A stretch of DNA of 64,000 bases from Butyrivibrio sp. GTDB lineage: Bacteria; Bacillota; Clostridia; Lachnospirales; Lachnospiraceae. The notes under the pieces were generated by a model, which searched no databases, was not told where the DNA came from, and saw only the letters and a program-made list of their open reading frames with translations. This document shows, one piece after another, positions 17,738-26,397 of the stretch; the stretch's first letter is position 1, and each line of letters opens with the position of its first letter. Both the position numbers and the translations under genes were made by a program. The stretch spans positions 37,635 through 101,634 of the forward strand of contig SVGB01000009.1 of NCBI GenBank assembly GCA_015056565.1, given 5' to 3'.

Positions 17738-20149
17738 TTGAAACGACCGTTGTGCCTTCTGGCAATTCTAGTGACGGTAGCTGCATTTTTTCTAAATGTC
17801 TTTAAATACAGTAGTGTCATAGCAGAAAATGGCCCTTCCGACAAGAGCTATATGGAACTTGTTGGAAAGGTCCAGAACAAGGAACTTAAAAAGGACTTAT
17901 CTGGCAATGACATTTCTGTGATCTATCTTATTCCGACTGGACAGGAAAATAGGGACTTTGAGATGGTCCAATGTTATCTGGATCCTTCTATGAGTCTGGC
18001 CCCATCAATAGGAGAGTATGTAAGAGTTTGCGGCAAGGTAAAAACATTCTCTCGTCCAACCAATCCTGGGGAGTTCGACAGCTACCTGTATTATTCCACA
18101 CTGAAAATTTCATATAGGCTTACAGGTACTACTATCCTTGAAACTGGTGGAAAGAAAAGCCTTTACAAAGAAAGCCTTTACCAGGTAAAGATCTTTTTTG
18201 AAGGGGCTCTTGATAAGATACTATCTGAAAAAGATTCCTCCATCATGAAGGCGATGATCCTAGGAGACAGGGCTTTTATCGATGAAGAGACTAAGGATAT
18301 GTATAAAAACAGTGGTATTATGCATACTCTGGCGGTGTCAGGTCTTCACATTTCTATTATTGGAATGGGACTATACAGACTCTTAAAAGCATTAATGGAG
18401 GTACTGCTTGGATTTGTGCGCCTTAAGCTGCCTGGAGGGAAAAGGACGATGCTATCTGGCTTTTTTTGGAAAGGGTTGCCTACGGGGATAGCTATACTTG
18501 TAATGTACTCCTATGGCATTATGTGCGGAATGGGATCTTCATCATTCAGGGCAATATGCATGTTTATAATAAGATTGCTGGCGCCTATGGCAGGAAGAAC
18601 CTATGATGTCCTCAGTGCACTTTCAGTGGCAGCAATACTGCTTTTGCTGGATCAGCCTCTTTACCTGTACAACAGCGGCTTTTTGTTTTCGTTTGGAGCA
18701 GTTGTCGGACTTACGGTGATAAAACCTGCACTCAGGCCAATGGGGCATTATACCGCAGATAAGATCAGGTTTGTAGACGACAGGGAAAATGATACGCTTA
18801 TTACCTTTATCAAGGACTATGTGCTAAAAACAATTGATGCTCTTTGCACGGGACTTGCAATAATGCTGGCAACACTACCTGTCTACGCTATGTTTTACTA
18901 CACTTATCCTGTACATTCTATTTTACTGAACCTTCTGGTAATACCTCTTATGACAATCCTTATGCTTGCTGGAATACTGGCGATGCTTCTTGGGGCGATA
19001 ATTCCCTTTCTTGGATATGTTCCAGGCTTTTTGGTCCATGTGATCTTGTACTTTTATAAGGTGATCAGTTCATTTGAAACTGTGAATGGCAGTTTTACCT
19101 GGTACATGGGACACTCTGACAGCTATCAGGTTGTTTTATACCTGGCACTGATTGTTGGATTTCTTGCTTTTTCCAACCTGTTTACAGGGGATAAAGATAT
19201 AAAGATCGCAGGAACTTTGCTTAAGCTATCACCCAAAAAACTGGATGCGCTAAGGCTCTTAATCCTTGTAACTGGAATAGTGGTACTGACTTTCAGAAAT
19301 GATCCTGAACTTGAGATCAACATGATAGATGTAGGGCAGGGGGACGGAATTGTAATTTCCTGTGAGGGAAAACATCTGCTTATTGATGGTGGCAGTACCT
19401 CAAAAAAGAATGTTGGTAAGTATCAGATCATTCCGTTTCTTAAATACAAGGGCATTGGAAAGCTCGACGCTGTGGTTCTTACCCATGAGGATTTAGATCA
19501 TCTGAGCGGGATATTGGAGATAATGGATGACATGGAAAAGGGCGGAATAAAGATCCTAAAGGTGATTCTGCCGGAGGTATCTGAAAGCTCAAGAGGAGAA
19601 GCTTATCACAGGTTAGAAAACAGGGCAAAAGAGCTGTCTATTCCGGTGCTATATATCAATAAGGGAGAAGAATTTGATCTTGGAAGTGCACATTTTACAT
19701 GCCTTAACCCGGAAGCAGACATGAGCACACGGAGCGCTAATGCCTATTCAACTGTACTGTATATGGAGTATCAAAGAAATGCAGTATTAAGGAAGAGCGG
19801 CGCGAGAGTATTTAAAGCTCTTTTTACCGGCGATGTGGAAGAAAACGGTCAGGAATGTCTGAAAAGAGTTCTTTTAATGAACCCTGAAAAATACAAGGAT
19901 ATCAATATTCTTAAGGTGGCTCATCATGGTTCACAGTACACTACAGATGAGGAGTTTCTTAAGATTATAGATCCTGATGTTGCACTGATATCCTGCGGAA
20001 AGGACAATTCCTATGGTCATCCTCACAAGGAGCTTATTGACAGGCTCAAACACTATGGCGCAGAGATATATAGAACTGATACAGGAGGGGAGATAAATAT
20101 CACGATAGATAATGATAAGATCATCCTGAAACAATATTTGGAAGAATAA
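17738..20149 (+). CDS. comEC: ComEC/Rec2-type DNA internalisation protein
   Basis: ComEC is the inner-membrane channel for transforming single-stranded DNA. The 803-residue protein has an N-terminal extracytoplasmic DUF4131/OB-like region (about 30-170), a central multi-pass Competence domain (about 195-515, with TLAVSGLHISIIGMG), and a C-terminal metallo-beta-lactamase domain (about 525-800). In the last, DVGQGDG, THEDLDH (about 582-588) and HHGSQYTT are metal-site motifs. It starts with TTG 17738, with GGAG 9 bp upstream. The full domain set is intact, so it is not a relic. The gene ends beside a terminator facing nrdD. Confidence 0.95.
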   Translation: MKRPLCLLAILVTVAAFFLNVFKYSSVIAENGPSDKSYMELVGKVQNKELKKDLSGNDISVIYLIPTGQENRDFEMVQCYLDPSMSLAPSIGEYVRVCGKVKTFSRPTNPGEFDSYLYYSTLKISYRLTGTTILETGGKKSLYKESLYQVKIFFEGALDKILSEKDSSIMKAMILGDRAFIDEETKDMYKNSGIMHTLAVSGLHISIIGMGLYRLLKALMEVLLGFVRLKLPGGKRTMLSGFFWKGLPTGIAILVMYSYGIMCGMGSSSFRAICMFIIRLLAPMAGRTYDVLSALSVAAILLLLDQPLYLYNSGFLFSFGAVVGLTVIKPALRPMGHYTADKIRFVDDRENDTLITFIKDYVLKTIDALCTGLAIMLATLPVYAMFYYTYPVHSILLNLLVIPLMTILMLAGILAMLLGAIIPFLGYVPGFLVHVILYFYKVISSFETVNGSFTWYMGHSDSYQVVLYLALIVGFLAFSNLFTGDKDIKIAGTLLKLSPKKLDALRLLILVTGIVVLTFRNDPELEINMIDVGQGDGIVISCEGKHLLIDGGSTSKKNVGKYQIIPFLKYKGIGKLDAVVLTHEDLDHLSGILEIMDDMEKGGIKILKVILPEVSESSRGEAYHRLENRAKELSIPVLYINKGEEFDLGSAHFTCLNPEADMSTRSANAYSTVLYMEYQRNAVLRKSGARVFKALFTGDVEENGQECLKRVLLMNPEKYKDINILKVAHHGSQYTTDEEFLKIIDPDVALISCGKDNSYGHPHKELIDRLKHYGAEIYRTDTGGEINITIDNDKIILKQYLEE

Positions 20150-20150
20150 A

Positions 20151-20185
20151 AAACGGAACTATGAAGATCATTCATAGTCCCGTTT
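20151..20185 (-). terminator. Terminator between comEC and nrdD, strongest for nrdD
   Basis: A 15-bp stem with one mismatch (arms 20151-20165 and 20171-20185, five-base loop). Read on the minus strand, the stem is followed by a run of T (TTTTTTATTC), so it fits nrdD termination. On the plus strand the tail is not T-rich. Confidence 0.8.
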
Positions 20186-20197
20186 GGCTTATTAGGT

Positions 20198-22606
20198 TTA
20201 TGATACCTGACTGTTCTGAATCCAGGATTTGATGTCTGATACACCAAGTACCTTCTGGAATCTATCTCCCTCCTGAATTACAAGAGTAGGAGCCTGCATG
20301 ATTCCAAACTTTTCAACAAGTTCAGGATGCTCATTGGCATCAAGTGTCTTGTAGACTACTCCGGCCTTGTCCAGGAGTGATCCGGCAATCTTGCAGTTAG
20401 GGCAGGTGGTTGTCTTAAAGAGCATCACTGTGCCGCCTGTAACATTAGATCCGCTGTTGCTTGATTCAGTGTTTGACTTCTTAACAGCTGCTTCTACGAA
20501 GCTGATCTTCTTTGGACCTTCGTGAGTAAGGTGAGAGTTGCCAATGTTATAAACTCGTCTGTCCTTGTATTCCTGAGCCTTACCGTCATTCCAGTTAGCA
20601 ACAGGGCGGTAGTAGCCGGTAATTCGGCTGTAAACTTCTGTTTTGGCTCCGCAGTGTGGGCAAACAGCCTGCTCCCCTGAAAGATATCCGTGCTCCTTAC
20701 AAACTGAATAAGTAGGAGACATGGTGTAGTAAGGAAGCTTGTAGTTCTCAGCAATCTTGCGTACGAGGCTTGCAGCTGACTTCCAATCAGGAAGCTTCTC
20801 CCCAAGGAAGGCATGGAATACTGTTCCTGATGTGTAAAGTGTCTGGAGCTCATCCTGAATATCAAGTGCAGAGAAAATATCCTCTGTATAGCCAACAGGA
20901 AGGTGTGAAGAGTTGGTGTAATAAGGAGTTCCATTCATATTGGCTGTTATGATATCCGGATACATCTCTTTGTCGTGCTTAGCAAAGCGGTAAGTGGTGG
21001 ACTCTGCAGGTGTTGCTTCAAGGTTAAAGAGCTCGCCTTCATACATGGTCTGATAGTCAGACAGGCGCTCTCTCATGTGGTTCAATACCAGCTTTGAAAA
21101 CTCTACAGTCTTAGGATTGGTCATGTCTACACCAAGCCAGTTAGCGTTAAGACCAACTTCGTTCATGCCAATGAGTCCGATAGTAGAGAAGTGGTTATCA
21201 AATCCGCCAAGATATCTCTTGGTGTATGGGTACAGACCCTGTTCAAGGAGCTTGTTGATGACCTGTCTCTTGGTGTGAAGACTTCTTGCAGCAACATCCA
21301 TAAGGTGATCAAGTCTCTTGAAGAAATCTTCCTGATCCTTAGCAAGGTAAGCAATCCTTGGCATGTTGATGGTTACTACTCCGATAGAGCCAGTAGATTC
21401 ACCAGATCCAAAGAAACCACCTGATTTTTTACGGAGCTCTCTAAGGTCGAGACGAAGTCTGCAGCACATACTTCTTACATCAGAAGGCTCCATGTCAGAG
21501 TTGATGTAATTTGAGAAGTAAGGAGTGCCATACTTGGCTGTCATTTCAAACAGGAGCTTGTTGTTCTCTGTTTCGCTCCAATCAAAATCACGTGTTATAG
21601 AATATGTTGGGATAGGATACTGGAATCCACGTCCGTTGGCATCACCCTCGATCATGATCTCGATGAATGCCTTGTTGACCATATCCATTTCCTTCTGGCA
21701 ATCGCCATAGGTGAAATCAAGTTCTTTTCCACCAACGATGCAGTTTAAGTTCTTTAAGTCGTTAGGTACAGTCCAGTCAAGGGTAATGTTAGAAAATGGA
21801 GCCTGGGTTCCCCAACGGCTTGGAGTATTGACGCCGTATACAAAGGACTGGATGCACTGCTTAACCTCTTTATAGGAGAGGTTATCCACTTTAACAAAAG
21901 GTGCAAGGTAGGTATCGAATGAAGAGAATGCCTGAGCGCCAGCCCATTCATTCTGCATAATACCAAGGAAGTTTACCATCTGGTTGCAGAGAGTGGAAAG
22001 ATGTCCGGCTGGTGAAGATGTGATCTTGCCTGGAACTCCACCAAGACCTTCCTGGATAAGCTGCTTGAGACTCCAGCCTGCGCAGTAGCCTGTAAGCATT
22101 GAAAGATCATGAATATGTATAGCAGCACTTCTGTGAGCGTTTGCTATTTCATCGTCATAAACTTCTGAAAGCCAGTAATTGGCTGTGATGGCGCCAGAAT
22201 TAGAAAGAATGAGTCCACCTACAGAATATGTGACAGTAGAGTTCTCTTTAACACGCCAGTCATTGATCTTAAGGTAATCGTCAACGATATCTTTGTAGTT
22301 TAAAAGCGCAGAGTTAACGTTACGTACCTTCTCACGCTGCTTACGATATAGGATATAAGCTTTGGAAACATCAGAATATCCAGACTCGGAAAGGACCTTC
22401 TCGACACTGTCCTGGATCTCCTCGACAGTGATCTTGCCATCCTTAACCTTGGATTCGAAATCTGAAGCTACTCGAAGAGAGATGAGATCTATCACGCTTG
22501 AGTGATAATCTTTTTCAAGAGCGACAAATGCTTTTGTGATGGCTGCAGATATTTTTGCGATATTAAACTCCGCAATTGTGCCATCTCTTTTGACAACCTG
22601 GTACAT
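20198..22606 (-). CDS. nrdD: Anaerobic ribonucleoside-triphosphate reductase with fused thioredoxin-like domain
   Basis: Class III reductase makes deoxynucleotides without oxygen using a glycyl radical. The 802 residues hold an ATP-cone (about 1-90), the catalytic barrel with the thiyl Cys C175 in GYCAGWSL, a Cys4 zinc site (CKEHGY...CPHCG) and the glycyl radical G664 in RITGYYRPV. After a Ser/Asn linker comes an extra domain (about 725-802) with CPNC at 735-738 and a cis-Pro APTLV, a glutaredoxin/thioredoxin fold. Formate-type enzymes lack this, so the fusion suggests thiol-based reduction in cis. SD AAGGGGGG precedes ATG 22606. nrdG lies 202 bp upstream on the same strand. NrdR boxes overlap the promoter. 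Confidence 0.96.
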   Translation of the reverse strand: MYQVVKRDGTIAEFNIAKISAAITKAFVALEKDYHSSVIDLISLRVASDFESKVKDGKITVEEIQDSVEKVLSESGYSDVSKAYILYRKQREKVRNVNSALLNYKDIVDDYLKINDWRVKENSTVTYSVGGLILSNSGAITANYWLSEVYDDEIANAHRSAAIHIHDLSMLTGYCAGWSLKQLIQEGLGGVPGKITSSPAGHLSTLCNQMVNFLGIMQNEWAGAQAFSSFDTYLAPFVKVDNLSYKEVKQCIQSFVYGVNTPSRWGTQAPFSNITLDWTVPNDLKNLNCIVGGKELDFTYGDCQKEMDMVNKAFIEIMIEGDANGRGFQYPIPTYSITRDFDWSETENNKLLFEMTAKYGTPYFSNYINSDMEPSDVRSMCCRLRLDLRELRKKSGGFFGSGESTGSIGVVTINMPRIAYLAKDQEDFFKRLDHLMDVAARSLHTKRQVINKLLEQGLYPYTKRYLGGFDNHFSTIGLIGMNEVGLNANWLGVDMTNPKTVEFSKLVLNHMRERLSDYQTMYEGELFNLEATPAESTTYRFAKHDKEMYPDIITANMNGTPYYTNSSHLPVGYTEDIFSALDIQDELQTLYTSGTVFHAFLGEKLPDWKSAASLVRKIAENYKLPYYTMSPTYSVCKEHGYLSGEQAVCPHCGAKTEVYSRITGYYRPVANWNDGKAQEYKDRRVYNIGNSHLTHEGPKKISFVEAAVKKSNTESSNSGSNVTGGTVMLFKTTTCPNCKIAGSLLDKAGVVYKTLDANEHPELVEKFGIMQAPTLVIQEGDRFQKVLGVSDIKSWIQNSQVS

Positions 22607-22645
22607 AAAAACCCCCCTTACAATACATACGATGAATATAAATAT

Positions 22646-22674
22646 ACGATATCACAAGAGGCGATGGTCGTCAA
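22646..22674 (-). promoter_or_regulatory. Promoter for nrdD
   Basis: On the minus strand: TTGACG (22674-22669), a 17-bp spacer and TATCGT (22651-22646). The -35 element overlaps the first NrdR-type box, which suits repression. Confidence 0.5.
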
Positions 22675-22715
22675 TATATAGATAGTGATATTTAATCAGA
22701 CACAAGATATAGTGG
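22669..22715. promoter_or_regulatory. Pair of NrdR boxes
   Basis: The published NrdR consensus is acaCwAtATaTwGtgt. Site 22669-22684 has a perfect ten-base core (CAATATATAG) with weak flanks. Site 22700-22715 (ACACAAGATATAGTGG) matches 14 of 16. Their starts are 31 bp apart, the usual three-turn spacing of NrdR pairs. NrdR with bound dATP would repress nrdD. Confidence 0.8.
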
Positions 22716-22729
22716 TTTAAAAAGATTGA

Positions 22730-22782
22730 GACCATAGCTTATCATTATAGCGTTCGTTATTCCTCGGGAAAAAACTATGGTC
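22730..22782. repeat. Inverted repeat between nrdG and nrdD
   Basis: Perfect 8-bp arms GACCATAG (22730-22737) and CTATGGTC (22775-22782) with a 37-bp loop, placed 26 bp after the nrdG stop. There is no T-run, so it is not a plain terminator. It could be an RNA stem in an nrdG-nrdD transcript. Confidence 0.5.
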
Positions 22783-22808
22783 AAAAAGCAGTAAAATAGC
22801 GGGATGGA

Positions 22809-23504
22809 TTAATCAGATACACCTCTAAGGAGCGCGGAATCAACATCTTTTTTTACTATCTCTAAAAAGGCTTCCATATCCTCGTTTTTGGGGGCATAAA
22901 GTTCTTTTCCGGGAACTGTATCCCGCATGGTGAACTGCTGCAGGTAATAAGCCTTTGCGCCCTGTATCATAGCACCGATCCGCTCAAAGTCCTCCTTATC
23001 ATGGAGACCACCAACAACAGTTGTTCTAAACTCGTAGTCCACTCCGGAATTCATAATGACTGATATGCTTCTTTTGATAATTGAGGTGTCTATACCATCA
23101 AATCCCGTAGTTACAGGGTATTTCTCTAATGAGTTTTTGATATCCATTGCTATGTAATCGAGAAGTCCCTGGTCAATAAGGCTTTTGAGCATATCCGGAT
23201 GATAACCATTTGTGTCCAGCTTTACCCTGTAGCCCATTTCCCTGATCTTTCTTATAAACACATCAATATCTTTATGGAGCAGAGGCTCTCCGCCTGATAT
23301 GCATACTCCGTCCAGGAGTCCTTTTCTTTTGCCTAGAAATGCAAAAAACTCTTCATCGTCCATTGCAGGCTTTGCTGTGCCATCCACCAGTTCATAGTTG
23401 TGGCAGTAGGGGCACTTAAAGTCACATCCATTTAGGAATACAGTACAGGCGACAAGTCCTGGATAATCAAGAAGAGTCATTTTCTGAAGACCATATATCA
23501 ACAT
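22809..23504 (-). CDS. nrdG: Anaerobic ribonucleotide reductase activating protein (radical SAM)
   Basis: NrdG uses a 4Fe-4S cluster and S-adenosylmethionine to form the glycyl radical on NrdD. With ATG 23504 the protein has 231 residues. The cluster motif CxxxCxxC is C27, C31 and C34 in NGCDFKCPYCHNY. GGEPLL follows near residue 78. An upstream in-frame ATG adds 18 residues unlike the family, whereas GGGAG lies just before 23504. Length and the C-terminal half match the NrdG2-type activases common in clostridia, longer than the E. coli form of about 154 residues. It lies upstream of nrdD on the same strand. Confidence 0.95.
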   Translation of the reverse strand: MLIYGLQKMTLLDYPGLVACTVFLNGCDFKCPYCHNYELVDGTAKPAMDDEEFFAFLGKRKGLLDGVCISGGEPLLHKDIDVFIRKIREMGYRVKLDTNGYHPDMLKSLIDQGLLDYIAMDIKNSLEKYPVTTGFDGIDTSIIKRSISVIMNSGVDYEFRTTVVGGLHDKEDFERIGAMIQGAKAYYLQQFTMRDTVPGKELYAPKNEDMEAFLEIVKKDVDSALLRGVSD

Positions 23505-23543
23505 TTTGTGTCTCCCTTCGAAACGTTCATAACTTTTTGGGCA

Positions 23544-23586
23544 GATATAGTATATCAAAAAACATCATTTATATGTTAACATATAA
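23544..23586. promoter_or_regulatory. Two palindromes in the nrdG-holA divergent gap
   Basis: GATATAGTATATC (23544-23556) is a perfect 13-base palindrome with an odd centre. TTATATGTTAACATATAA (23569-23586) is a perfect 18-bp palindrome. They fill much of the 98-bp gap between nrdG and holA and look like operator sites or an AT-rich promoter structure. No regulator can be named. Confidence 0.5.
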
Positions 23587-23602
23587 GTCGAGGTGCTTTT
23601 GT

Positions 23603-24628
23603 ATGGCTGTTAAGACATCGGATTTTCCTGCTAAGCAGAAACAATTTAATGAAGATATATCATCTGGTAATTTTAAATGCTGTTACCTCATATATGGAGA
23701 CGAGGCTTACCTTCGCCTGCAGAACAGGGACAAGATAGTTAAGGCTCTTGGAGGCACAGAGTCCTCCATGAATTTTAACAGGTATGAGGGTGACAATATA
23801 AATCCTCTTGAGATCATCGATATGGCTGAGACAATGCCATTTCTTTCTGACAGGAGGATCATTCTTGTAGAGAACAGCGGCTTTTTCAAAAATGGATGTC
23901 CTGAGCTTGCTGAGTATCTAAAGGCTTCATCAGAGTCTACTATTTTGATATTTGTAGAAAAAGATGTGGATAAGAGAAAGGACATTTATAAAGCTCTTTC
24001 TAAGACTGGATTTGAGATAGACTGCAGTACGCAGGATGACGATATGTTAAAGCGCTGGATTGCCTCAAGGTTTTCTGGTGAGGGGAAAAAGATATCTCCA
24101 AGAGCTCAGGCAGTACTTCTTGACCGGGTTGGAACCGATATGTCCAATCTGGCCACAGAAATAGAAAAACTTATATGCTATTGCATAGACAGAAATGAGA
24201 TCACAGAAGAAGATATCAGCGCAGTATGTGCCAACTATCTTACCAGCAGAATATTCGATATGACAGATGCCATATCCTCACAGGATCAGAGGCGGGCAAT
24301 GGAGCTGTACTACGATCTTCTTGCTTTAAAGGAACCTCCAGCCAAGATCCTTGCTCTTATCACAAGGCAGTTTAACATTATGCTGCAGATCAAGGAAATG
24401 ACGGAAAACAGGCGGGACAAGGCTCAGATGGCATCTGCACTTAAGATAGCACCATTTCTTGTGGGCAAGTACCAGGCCTGGGCAAGAAGTTTTTCTTTTG
24501 ATCAGCTAAGGCAGGCTTTGGAACTGTGCGCTTCAAATGATGAGGCTGTTAAGACCGGTAAACTTGACTATGTCATCAGCGTTGAGATGGTAATAATAGG
24601 GTGCACATCCATTGGAAAAGCTGTGTGA
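23603..24628 (+). CDS. holA: DNA polymerase III delta subunit
   Basis: HolA opens the sliding clamp within the clamp loader. With ATG 23603 it has 341 residues, normal for the family; GAGGTG lies 7 bp upstream, while the frame extends back to ATG 23537 without family likeness. The AAA+-like fold begins YLIYGDEAYL (about 29-38). RIILVENSGFF follows near 87, and the C-terminal collar helices include PAKILALITRQFN near 253. Transcribed divergently from nrdG. A promoter for the next gene begins 6 bp after the stop. Confidence 0.92.
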   Translation: MAVKTSDFPAKQKQFNEDISSGNFKCCYLIYGDEAYLRLQNRDKIVKALGGTESSMNFNRYEGDNINPLEIIDMAETMPFLSDRRIILVENSGFFKNGCPELAEYLKASSESTILIFVEKDVDKRKDIYKALSKTGFEIDCSTQDDDMLKRWIASRFSGEGKKISPRAQAVLLDRVGTDMSNLATEIEKLICYCIDRNEITEEDISAVCANYLTSRIFDMTDAISSQDQRRAMELYYDLLALKEPPAKILALITRQFNIMLQIKEMTENRRDKAQMASALKIAPFLVGKYQAWARSFSFDQLRQALELCASNDEAVKTGKLDYVISVEMVIIGCTSIGKAV

Positions 24629-24633
24629 CAGAT

Positions 24634-24662
24634 TTGAAATAATGTATCTGTTGTCTTATACT
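24634..24662 (+). promoter_or_regulatory. Promoter for the DUF1653 gene
   Basis: TTGAAA (24634-24639), a 17-bp spacer and TATACT (24657-24662), 35 bp before the ATG at 24697. Good spacing and a near-consensus match. Confidence 0.6.
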
Positions 24663-24696
24663 ATACAGTTGTTAAAGGCATAGAAAAGGGGAGACT

Positions 24697-25233
24697 ATGG
24701 GAGAAAGACCAAGACCACAAGAGATTTACAGACATTTTAAGGGTAACATGTATCAGATTATTACCATTGCAACTCACTCTGAAACCAGGGAAGAGATGGT
24801 GGTATATCAGGCTCTTTACGGTGATTACAGGGTTTATGTAAGACCACTTGATATGTTTATGTCAGAGGTTGACAGGCAGAAGTACCCGGATGTGACCCAG
24901 AAGATGAGATTTGAAAAGGTAAATCTTAAGGATGCAGCAAGTAAGAAAGACTATTCAACTTCATCACAGGTTATGAATAAGACTGTGGATGAGGAAGCAT
25001 CAGAGCTTAATCTTGATCCGCTTGTTATCCAGTTTATGGACGCTGACCTGGCTGTTGAGAAAGGCGAGATCTTATCCAAGCTTCGTCCTACAATAACAAA
25101 TGATATGATTGATATCATGGCTCTTTCAGTGGGCGTTGTCATCAATGAAGGTGACGTATACGACAGATACAATGACCTTAGAAACTGCCTTGCAACAATG
25201 GAAAAATATGAAAGTACCAGATTAAGGAGTTAA
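24697..25233 (+). CDS. DUF1653 domain protein
   Basis: A 178-residue soluble protein. The N-terminal DUF1653 domain (about 8-75) shows IYRHFKGNMYQIITIATHSE and VVYQALYGDYRVYVRPLDMF. The rest (about 90-178) is a helical extension with no family known to me. DUF1653 has no firm function. It lies 4 bp before a glycosyltransferase gene, whose ribosome site AAGGAG is inside the end of this gene, so the two are likely co-translated. Confidence 0.88.
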   Translation: MGERPRPQEIYRHFKGNMYQIITIATHSETREEMVVYQALYGDYRVYVRPLDMFMSEVDRQKYPDVTQKMRFEKVNLKDAASKKDYSTSSQVMNKTVDEEASELNLDPLVIQFMDADLAVEKGEILSKLRPTITNDMIDIMALSVGVVINEGDVYDRYNDLRNCLATMEKYESTRLRS

Positions 25234-25237
25234 TATA

Positions 25238-26263
25238 ATGAAACTATTATCAATTGCAGTACCATGCTACAATTCACAGGATTATATGAGAAAGTGCATC
25301 GATTCTCTGCTTGTTGGTGGAGAAGAGGTAGAGATCCTCATTGTCGATGATGGCTCCAAGGACAGAACAGCAGAGATTGCAGATGAGTATGCAAAAAAAT
25401 ATCCGACAATCTGCAAAGCCATCCATAAACCAAACGGAGGCCATGGCTCAGCTGTTAATGCTGGAATAGAGAATGCCACAGGACTTTATTTCAAGGTAGT
25501 TGACTCAGATGACTGGGTAAAGGAGATCGCTTATAGAAAGATCCTCAGTACCCTTGCTGAACTTGCTGGCGGTGATGTACAGCTTGACCTTCTTATCAGC
25601 AACTTTGTATATAACAAGGTTGGAGAGAAACGCCACAAGGTAATGCGCTACAACACAATGTTCCCCATTGAGCAGATCTTTACATGGAAGGATGTAAAGA
25701 GAACACCAAAGGGACATTACCTTTTGATGCATTCAGTTATCTACAGGACCAAACTCCTTAGGCAGTGTGGCCTTAAGCTTCCTGAGCACACATTCTATGT
25801 AGATAATATTTATGTTTTTAACCCACTTCCATTTGTTAAGAACATGTATTATCTGGATATTAATTTCTATTATTACTACATTGGCAGAGAGGATCAGTCT
25901 GTTAACCAGAAGATCATGCTCTCAAGAATAGATCAGCAGCTTCGCGTCAACAAGCTTATGGTTGACTACTATGTAGAGAACTATGGCATGATCAGATCTC
26001 AGAAGGAGAGACATAAGTATATGTTCAACTATCTTGAGATCATTACAGCAATATCATCTGTTCTTTTAATTACTGAGGATACCAAGGAGAATCTTAGAAA
26101 ACGTCAGGAACTTCTTGAGTACATCAAGGAAAAGAACTTCCTTCTGTATTGCAAGATCAGATACAGCATTGAGGGAACCTACATTTATCTTCCTGGAAAG
26201 GGAGGACGTAAGATCACTCTGGCCGGATACAAACTTCTTCAGAAGATATTCCATTTCAATTGA
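25238..26263 (+). CDS. Family 2 glycosyltransferase
   Basis: A 341-residue GT-A fold transferase. It begins LLSIAVPCYNSQDYMRKCID (about 3-22), with IVDDGSKDRT near 38 and the metal-binding DSDDW near 90 (VVDSDDW). The C-terminal third is basic and Tyr-rich with no membrane span. It could act on a lipid, teichoic acid or polysaccharide. It is read with the DUF1653 gene and followed by a PAP2 phosphatase and a lipid kinase, which hints at glycolipid or cell-envelope work. The acceptor is not readable. Confidence 0.9.
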   Translation: MKLLSIAVPCYNSQDYMRKCIDSLLVGGEEVEILIVDDGSKDRTAEIADEYAKKYPTICKAIHKPNGGHGSAVNAGIENATGLYFKVVDSDDWVKEIAYRKILSTLAELAGGDVQLDLLISNFVYNKVGEKRHKVMRYNTMFPIEQIFTWKDVKRTPKGHYLLMHSVIYRTKLLRQCGLKLPEHTFYVDNIYVFNPLPFVKNMYYLDINFYYYYIGREDQSVNQKIMLSRIDQQLRVNKLMVDYYVENYGMIRSQKERHKYMFNYLEIITAISSVLLITEDTKENLRKRQELLEYIKEKNFLLYCKIRYSIEGTYIYLPGKGGRKITLAGYKLLQKIFHFN

Positions 26264-26397
26264 TGATTTTGGATGGTTTTATCAAAATTTGCGATAAATC
26301 GTAAATTTTATTGTCAGAATTGTCATTTACTTTATTTTTTTGAGTGTTACAATATTTTTCAACGTGAAGTTCTTTTACTTGAAAAATGAGGGAAATT

